Positions 57,501-64,000 of a stretch of DNA of 64,000 nt are shown piece after piece. The position numbers were made by a program, and so were the translations under genes. The notes under the pieces were generated by a model. The model ran no database searches. It was not told where the DNA came from and was given only the letters and a program-made list of their open reading frames with translations. Origin of the DNA: Ctena decussata (Eukaryota; Mollusca; Bivalvia; Lucinida; Lucinidae); NCBI GenBank assembly GCA_963989385.1, contig OZ022515.1:4124803-4188802 (forward strand), in the 5' to 3' direction. Positions within the stretch are counted from its first letter, which is position 1. Every line of letters starts with the position of its first letter.

Positions 57501-58591
57501 CACTCACTCTTCATATCACAGAGCTCCTGATAAAGTGCACTTTTTAGGATAATTTAGAGGCAGTTTGTTTCATTTCTTCACGGAAACTTACATTGTTATT
57601 CCTCAATAGAACTGTCTTGGCGAGAGGTCACTATGTATTTTTTATTGAATACAGCTAAAATTGTCTTGAGGGGTCACCCAAGAGAACGCTAAAAATTGGC
57701 TACATGAGACAGGTGACCAATTAATACATGTTCATTTGCACTGAATTTTTGTTCAAGGATCCCAGAAAGGTGGGTTTTGAAGACAGCTGACCCCTTAAGA
57801 CAGGTTTGACATGGATTTCACGAAGGACTGAATGACTGGTGGTCCACAGGACCAACTTATCCACAATTTAAGTGGTCCTCCCGATGTTTTTGGCTATTCT
57901 TTGTTATCTTGTGTTTTCATTTAATTTCAAAATCAGTTGGTCTGCAGGACCACCTACCAAAGACATCAACTGGTCTTGCCCAAAAATCACAGGTCCAGGA
58001 CCAATGGACTTATGGTTAATAAAACCCCTGTTTGACTGTAATAAGAAAATTGTCTTTATCTTTGAATTATCCTCAATAGCTTTCCTGGAGCTCTGTTCAT
58101 TGGCTATATATATTGCCCCAAACTTCAAAGAACTTGTGGTGGCAGATTGTTTTTGGTGTCACTGGTGTTTCCCTTGGGTCCCACCTAAGAACATAGCACA
58201 ATTTCTAATCAGTTGAACCCTTATAGGCCAAAAAAGCAGACAACAAAATTTACGCCAGCAAAATTTAAAAAAATGTTTGGTCCAGCTGGAATTCATATTG
58301 GGAATTGGAAGACGAGGGCAAACCAGGTAGGCCCAATTGTCAGGCAGTTCATAAATTTCCCTGATGACCCCAAATATTCGTACTGACAGCTCTGTGGGTC
58401 CCAGATTGAACTGCTCTTTTTAGGAGCAGTTTGATCTGGCTCTACAATGTTTGCCATTAAGCATCATTAACCTGTAAAAATCAACTTTCTAAGAATTTTT
58501 GAACAATGATTGTCTGACTTCTGGGTGTCCGAAATTTTAGGGTCCTAGTTGATGATGATTAAGGATAATTTTTTTTGTTTCTCATTGAAAC
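57501..58591. other. No gene recognised
   Basis: A 114-codon frame at 57872-58216 has no recognisable domain and contains GGTCC(A/T)CAGGACC-type short palindromes; I do not call it. Confidence 0.4.
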
Positions 58592-58835
58592 CATATGAGC
58601 CGCGACACGAGAAAACCAACAATGTGGTTGTGCGCCCAGCGAAGACTCAGATCGGCCTGGGCAGCCACCCAGTTTGATCGGACTCTTCACTAAGCATTTA
58701 AAGGGTAGCTTAAGGGCTAAGCTACCTCCATGCGGACAGCGAAGACTCTGATCAGACTGGGCGGATGCCCAGGCTGATCTGAGTCTGCGCAGGGCGCACA
58801 ACCACTGTTGGTTATCTCACGTCGCGGCTCATATG
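58592..58835. mobile_element. Foldback 'gagccgcgac' element, best copy
   Basis: Perfect 15-bp terminal inverted repeats CATATGAGCCGCGAC / GTCGCGGCTCATATG. Next inside are paired GAAAACCAACA...TGTTGGTTATC, GTGGTTGTGCGCCC and GACTCAGATC, with the centre near GGTAGCTTAAGGGCTAAGCTACC. The whole 244 bp folds on itself. Confidence 0.82.
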
Positions 58836-58866
58836 TTGTGACCCCTCAGATGAGGGGTAACAACAT
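58834..58866. repeat. TGTTGTGACCCCTC hairpin
   Basis: TGTTGTGACCCCTCAGATGA, GGGGTAACAACA: a short hairpin abutting the foldback element. The 17-base start ATATGTTGTGACCCCTC is shared with 6993-7009. Confidence 0.6.
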
Positions 58867-58872
58867 ATATTT

Positions 58873-58992
58873 TTATGCAGAATCAACCAAAATTATCCCC
58901 AATTATCATCAAATATACTCCCTCTTATCTTTATGCAGAATCAACAAAAATTATCCCCAATTATCCTCAAAATTTAATACTCCCTCTTATTT
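58873..58992. repeat. ~58-bp tandem duplication
   Basis: TTATGCAGAATCAACCAAAA...CTCCCTCTTATCT is repeated from 58931 with small differences and a few added bases. Confidence 0.85.
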
Positions 58993-60520
58993 TGAGCTCT
59001 GCTATTATGGTACTTTCACTTTTGAAGCAGTCTTTCTGGTGGAGCAACTCAAGTTGTTGATCAGTTGTAACAGGCAGTAAATTGCTTTCTCAGTTCCAGC
59101 TTACAACTTGTCAGAGTTTATTGATCAAATTTCTCAAAAGTCTTGAAGTATACTGTACAAAATAAAGAAACACATATTTTAGTTAAAATCTTAAAATTGC
59201 TTAAAACTGTCAGTGGGCATGCATCACAGTTTTGATGAGATTAAGACAGGCAAGACACCCTTGTATGTTGATTTCTTGTTTTTGATGAAACATATAAATG
59301 GAAAATTGAGTTTTAGTGGAGAATTAAGTTTTTGTATTTTGCATGAAGAAATATAAAAAAGACAGAAGGATGTACATGTGTTTACTTTTGTTTTGTTTTT
59401 CTGCAGAGAAGTAAAAAAAAAATTCTTTTTTTTTCTTCTTTTTGAGAAATAAGAACATTTTTGTGAAGATTTAATTTTTTTTTCTTTTTTTTATTTTGTG
59501 TAATATGTTTTTATTATTTTGACTGTTGTTGTTGTGTGTGTTTGTGTGTGTGTGTTTGTTTGAAAAATAAGAGAAAAATTAGGAACCACCTACAACTGGC
59601 TGTCTGGATGTATATATCTACATGTCTATAAAATTATCTGCAGACAATTTGTGGCAATTTGTAACTGAATATACCAAACTTACCCAAACTCTTGAGATGG
59701 AAATGCTGTGAGCAAGCAGTGTAGAACCAGACCAGACTGCTCCATGGGGCAGTCTGATCATGATCTCCACTATTTGGTGCATCACTGAAATTAGTTATAT
59801 GGTGAAATTTTTAGGATATTACTTGAAATTGAGTAAATTGGCTTATAAGTATCCAGATATCTTGTATCATTTATACCTTACTTGTAGTTATTTGCATACA
59901 TTTGCATGATTAACCCAAATTAAATAATTACCATATCAGGACTAAATCACTAATTGAGCTGCTACATGCAAACAGGGTGCTTAGCTCATAATTGCAAACA
60001 GTAAAGCCTCAGATCAGTGTGGGCATTCACGCAGTCTGATCAGAGCCTTTACATTTTGCACAAACCATAGACCCTTAGAAATCTATAGTCACAAAATGAA
60101 TGTCTTAGCTAGAATTAACAGATTCTGGGTGTGGTTTGAGTCATTGTGGTTTCCGGTAGGTTAAGACCCTCTTTACATGGAACAGCTCAGCTGAGCCAGA
60201 TCTGCTGGAAAAGGAGCCTTTTAGCCTGTTTCAGGAAGATTAAATTCAACTAAAAATTCAAATCATCTTATTCAGCTGCCGAGATTGATCAGAATAAGAA
60301 TCCTTGTTGAAGCTTGTCGTTGTTGGTTTTTCAGGAAAGATTCTGATTGGATGTCCTCCATGTAAATAATAATGATAATAAAAAAAAAATAACAGTCTTT
60401 ATTTTCAGAGGGTATTAAAACACATTTGGCACACAAATTAAGCCATTCTCAAATGAGGCCCTCTGTTGTTTATAGTATATACAGAAACATGTTAAATGAA
60501 AATGTAATAGCACATTATAA
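58993..60520. other. No gene; T-rich tracts and two palindromes
   Basis: T-rich at 59390-59520, (GT)n at about 59529-59560. CAGTG/GATCAGACTG palindromes at about 59706-59790 (CAGTCTGATCATGATCTCCA) and 59995-60075 (CAGTCTGATCAGAGCCTTTA). An acceptor-like tract ends in CAG at about 60333, but no exon could be supported. Confidence 0.45.
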
Positions 60521-60765
60521 TTGAGCCGTGACACGACAAAACCAACATTGTGGTTGTGCGCCCACAGCGCAGACTCAGATCAGCCTTGGCATCCGCCCAG
60601 TCTGATCAGACTCTTCGCTAAGCGCTGAAAGGGTAGCTAAGAGTCTTAACTACCTGCATGAGGACGTCGAAGGCTCTGAGCAGACTGAGCGGATGTCCTG
60701 GCTGATCTGAGTCTGCGCTGGGCGCACAACCACATTGTTGGTTTTCTTGTGTCGCGACTCATATA
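60521..60765. mobile_element. Foldback 'gagccgcgac' element
   Basis: TTGAGCCGTGACACGACAAA...TTCTTGTGTCGCGACTCATAT. Internal GCGCAGACTCAGATCAGCC and GGCTGATCTGAGTCTGCGC pair. Confidence 0.8.
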
Positions 60766-61011
60766 TTAAAAGGTCATTTGCAGGCTGATCTGAGTTTTAC
60801 ATGTAGGTGATTTGCTCATGCCGTAATATGAGGTACCTTTTCTGCTCACATTTTTTGGTGTGGCCTAAATGACATGCAGTAAAACCTGGCATTGAATTGT
60901 CAGATCAAGGTTTTGTCCTTGGTCTGGACTGGTACAAATTCCTGGATGGATCCTATACCAGTCTGCCTGAAAGCATTGTGTACAGTAATTGTTCTTAAAA
61001 TTTACTGTGAT

Positions 61012-61202
61012 GTGCGTAAATTTTGGGACATCTAAAATATTTAATTTTCCGTTTGGGACAAAATGAAAAATTGATTACATGTGTTTATATAGGTGTCCCA
61101 ATACTTAAGCTAATTGGGCTGTAATGTGGCTAAATTCTGTGACACCTAAAAATCAATGGAAAATGAATAATTTTAGGTGTCCCAATACTTAAGCACATTA
61201 CG
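61012..61202. repeat. AGGTGTCCCAATACTTAAGC repeat
   Basis: TGTGCGTAAATTTTGGGACA, TAGGTGTCCCAATACTTAAG at 61091, GTGACACCTAAAAATCAATG and again TTTTAGGTGTCCCAATACTT ending AAGCACATTACG: alternating orientations of one word. A related piece, TTTTAGGTGTCCCAATTCTT, lies at 50985-51014 directly after the X3-Y3 unit. Confidence 0.65.
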
Positions 61203-61220
61203 TTAGCTATGAAAAGAATG

Positions 61221-61501
61221 TTTTTCAGGTATTTTCCTCAAATTTTAACCTTTGCAAAAACTGGAGACCCAGATACAGGATAAATATGGTAGTTTTGGTT
61301 AATCGGGCCACACCCATTTAAGAGTTGAAATTTTAGGAAACCACATCTAAAGTATGATTGGACATGAATTTTTTTTTTTTTTTTTTCAGATATTTTCCTC
61401 AAAATTTAACCTTTGCAAAAACTGGAGACCCAGATACAGGATAAATATGGTAGTTTTGGTTAATCGGGCCACACCCATTTAAGAGTTGAAATTTTAGGAA
61501 T
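61221..61501. repeat. Direct duplication, 161-bp period
   Basis: About 120 bp (TATTTTCCTCAAA...TTGAAATTTTAGGAA) at 61221-61340 is repeated almost exactly at 61382-61501 (start-to-start 161 bp). The ~41-bp spacer includes a T run. Confidence 0.88.
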
Positions 61502-61630
61502 CCAGTCCAGGTTTGATAATATGCAGTCCCTCATGTTTGTTGATGAGGTTGTCAGGAAATTGATGCTGTTTGCTTCAGATTATTACACAAGGAGGTTTTT
61601 ATTTTGCTTCAAGTGGTGTTTTAAGATATT

Positions 61631-61872
61631 TGAGCCGCGACGTGAGAAAACCAACAATGTGGTTGTGCGCCCAGCGCAGACTCAGATCAACCTGGGCATC
61701 CACCCGGTCTGATCAGACTCTTCGCTAAGCGCTTAATGGGTAGCTAAGGGTCTAAGCTACCTCCATGCGGACAGCGAAGACTCTGATCAGACTGGGCGGA
61801 TGCCCAGGCTGATCTGAGTCTGCGCTGGGCGCACAACCACATTGTTGGTTTTCTCGTGTCGCGGCTCATATG
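61631..61872. mobile_element. Foldback 'gagccgcgac' element
   Basis: TGAGCCGCGACGTGAGAAAA...TTTTCTCGTGTCGCGGCTCA; very similar to 58592-58835. Confidence 0.82.
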
Positions 61873-62057
61873 TGAAGTAGGCTGTTCCTGTGTAGTGGAT
61901 AACTGGTAGCTTATGTCACTCAGGAAGTGCAAAATGATACAACTTTTAGGTAGGCTGGATCTTGGGCTGCAGCTAAGCTGGCGTTTTTGTGACATTTTCG
62001 TCTTGCTCGTGACCAGCAGAAAGTGAGACGAAGGTAATGCTTTTCTGGTAGCTTGCG

Positions 62058-62235
62058 ATTTTATGTCCTTTTCAACAGTATTTCAGTTATATCAGGACAA
62101 TGGGAAGGTGATAATAAAACTAAGTTGTGCAATGGAACCCCATTTATGGTTGAGACGATGTCACCTGGAGGTTCGAACCTGATACCCCTAGTTCAGTAGG
62201 CCAGCCCTGAAGCTACCAAGCTACTGGGGCTCCTT
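62058..62235 (-). mobile_element. tRNA-headed SINE family 2, uninterrupted minus copy
   Basis: On the minus strand: GGAGCCCCAGTAGCTTGGTA (A box), perfect B box GGTTCGAACC, then CCATAAATGGGGTTCCATTG and CTGATATAACTGAAATACTG to GGACATAAAATCGC. It shows what 54548-55003 looked like before its interruption. Confidence 0.72.
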
Positions 62236-62349
62236 TGTGTGGTTCAGCTTACCATAAAAATCTAAAATTTGGACAATTACCATAATTGTCCTAAAAATGG
62301 AACAGTTTTTTTACAATGCAGTTAAAGAAGCCAAAAGAATTTCAGCTGG

Positions 62350-62420
62350 AATTGAAAACAGTAAAGACCCAGATGAGGGGAGCAGTTTCATCTGGGTTTG
62401 CACTGAGTTTGCACTGTTTG
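62350..62420. repeat. CAGTAAAGACC palindrome
   Basis: GAAAACAGTAAAGACCCAGA...TCATCTGGGTTTGCACTGAG; decayed member of the CAGTG/GATCAGACTG family. Another lies at 62905-62975. Confidence 0.55.
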
Positions 62421-62426
62421 TTCAGA

Positions 62427-62670
62427 TTTGAGCTTTGACACAACAAAACCAACAAAATGGTTGTGCGCCCAGTGTAGACTCAGATTAGCCTGGGCATCCG
62501 CCCAGTCTGATCAGAGTCTTTGCTGTCTGCATGGAGGTAGCTTAGACCCTAAGTTAACCTTCAAGTGCTCACCAAAGAGTCTGGCCAGAATGGGCGGATG
62601 CCCAGGCTGATCTAAGTCTGCACTGGGTGCACATGCCACTTTCTTTGTTTTCTGGTGTCGTGGCTCATTT
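62427..62670. mobile_element. Foldback 'gagccgcgac' element, diverged
   Basis: TTGAGCTTTGACACAACAAA...TTTTCTGGTGTCGTGGCTCA; the inner part is in the opposite relative orientation to 61631-61872 (AGTCTTTGCTGTCTGCATGG first), as expected for a palindromic element. Confidence 0.72.
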
Positions 62671-63564
62671 GTCTGCCCCAATACTTAGAATTTTTACAGT
62701 AGTTAGTGATATGGTAGTTTGTGACAGTGCAGAGGCAGGCCAGAAACCAGTATTTGGCAGAAATCTTGTGATGAAAATTTTATAATACCACAAACATTCT
62801 AAAACTTGGGATGCCTAAAATATTTATCCTAATTGCCATGGCCTAAAATTGAAACAGTTTGGTTTTAAATACTGCTGTAAATGTGTGCAAAAGATGCCCA
62901 TTTAATGGTAAGCAGTGTTGACCATGATCAGAGCAATCTGATTTTGGTCTCCACTGTTTGCCAAGACCTATCTGTCCCAATCGTTTAGAAATTTCACATT
63001 TACTTCAATGCACATGGTAATATAATAACGTGTTTAAATTCATTTATTTCAGAACCTGAATGATCTATGAGGCCTAAACTTACTGTGAAAACCTGCTGAG
63101 TTCCAGTGTGAAAGTGATTTTTTGAATAAAATTTGGATTATTTCTTCAAGTTGTTCAAGAACATCTATTGTCTTAAGTGTCTTTGTTCTTCAGAAGAGGA
63201 AAAAAAATTAAGCAAACCAACAACAAAGCTCTTGACTGCTTGTACTATAAACTAGTGGTATAGAGTGATAAGAAATTTAGGAGGAAATCAAATAATACTC
63301 ATAATAGTTTAAGTAATTGATTTACTGCTGCTGGGACTTATGTGACTGAAGGAAGATAATCTAGTATTATAACAGTGATGTGCATAATTTATTCTAAGGG
63401 CAGGTAACAACAGAAAAACAAACAGGATTGCCAATCATACACACAGAATGTACTTCAAGTTTAAATTCTGTGTGTGCTGTATTGAAAAGTAAGGGAGATA
63501 ACTTGAGATTCACATGCCTCAGTGAAGACCAGAGTGATTGAAGTCTAAAGGGAGATAACTAGAG
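62671..63564. other. No repeat; possible 5' UTR/upstream region
   Basis: Between the last foldback and the candidate exon. Palindrome at 62905-62975, otherwise plain sequence. It may hold the promoter and 5' UTR of the exon at 63565; no TATA-type element is convincing. Confidence 0.35.
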
Positions 63565-63655
63565 ATGGCTGATGACGTGGCACCCTGGAACTTGCTACAG
63601 ATAGCATTGATAGCTGTCTATCCATGCTGGCAGTCTTTCACCAGGATGCCCTCAG
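63565..63655 (+). CDS. Candidate first coding exon of a host gene
   Basis: ATG in a fair initiation context (GAGATGG) with an in-frame TAA at 63556-63558. The 30-codon frame 'MADDVAPWNLLQIALIAVYP' then 'CWQSFTRMPS' runs straight to CAG|GTAAGG, a near-ideal splice donor at 63655/63656, splitting a codon after its first base. The middle is hydrophobic (LLQIALIAVYP), which could be a signal or membrane segment. Unlike the rest of the window it is free of repeat similarity. No family recognised; downstream exons lie outside the window. Confidence 0.45.
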
Positions 63656-63800
63656 GTAAGGTCTGTCTTTAAGCAAGGGAGGTAATTTATGCACTATTAA
63701 GGGGAATTAATTTATATATGTCATGGAAATTACAGCTTATTTTTTTCTTAATTTTAAGATATATATTTAAATGATTGATAAGAAATGCTTCTTAACTCTG

Positions 63801-64000
63801 TTGCACTTAAAACAGCCAAAACTCTATAGTTGCACTCAGAACAGCCAAAACTCCATAGTTGCACTCAGAACAGCCAAAACTCCATAGTTGCACTCAAAAC
63901 AGCCAAAACTCCATAGTTGCACCCAGAACAGCCAAAGCTCCATAGTTGCACTCAGAACAGCCAAAACTCCATAGTTGCACTCAAAACAGCCAAAACTCCA
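63801..64000. repeat. 29-bp minisatellite, runs off window
   Basis: About seven head-to-tail units of TTGCACTCAGAACAGCCAAA + ACTCCATAG with few substitutions. If the exon at 63565 is real, it lies in that gene's first intron. Confidence 0.92.

Noticed and set aside
57872..58216. 114-codon plus-strand frame
   Set aside because: Hydrophobic but without a recognisable domain, in sequence full of short palindromes; likely chance.

Overview
The window looks like a gene-poor, repeat-dense piece of a bivalve mollusc genome, probably a heterodont/venerid clam. This organism call is an inference from repeat style: GCTCACCTGAGC elements with internal satellites, 'gagccgcgac' foldback elements, CAGTG...GATCAGACTG palindromes, tRNA-headed SINEs and a clam-type non-LTR reverse transcriptase. 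There are no prokaryotic features, rRNA genes or CRISPR arrays. The only plausible host coding exon is a short first exon at 63565-63655. All other recognisable coding sequence belongs to mobile elements.

Layout. 0.3-10.4 kb: a foldback family (268-418 and 8238-8672, the second split by a SINE-like insertion with a 13-bp target duplication), a LINE C-terminal fragment (2527-3111), GTTGATTCAACG arrays and a MITE. 11.1-15.2 kb: ACGGAA-rich repeat clusters around an internally deleted mariner, a PHD-finger fragment and a broken reverse transcriptase. 15.2-18.6 kb: a 5'-truncated non-LTR retrotransposon with an open frame of more than 1,000 codons. 18.6-24.9 kb: AT-rich sequence with no recognised gene. 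24.9-28.5 kb: a large hairpin-ended element holding about 24 units of 145 bp. 28.9-31.2 kb: a TTAA-flanked piggyBac-like element with another TTAA-flanked MITE inside.

32.8-51.0 kb is the most interesting part. A composite repeat occurs as three unequal tandem units (part X, then part Y; about 3.9 kb per unit without later insertions). It carries a small gene for an I-PpoI-like His-Cys-box endonuclease on the + strand, two or three unknown reading frames on the - strand, and terminal arrays of GGACAAAACGGACCA-type units that face each other as inverted repeats. I propose it as an undescribed DNA mobile element family. Hairpin-ended elements inserted in some copies but not others give natural filled/empty site pairs.

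51.2-64 kb holds another hairpin-ended element (168-bp internal units) between inverted GTCCATGGAC arrays, nested SINEs with clear target duplications, a 628-bp TA-flanked MITE, five copies of a ~240-bp foldback element, several local duplications, the candidate host exon, and a 29-bp minisatellite running off the end. The four hairpin-ended elements (three internal satellite types with the same ends) look like one Helitron/Helentron-like group that has swapped its central satellite.
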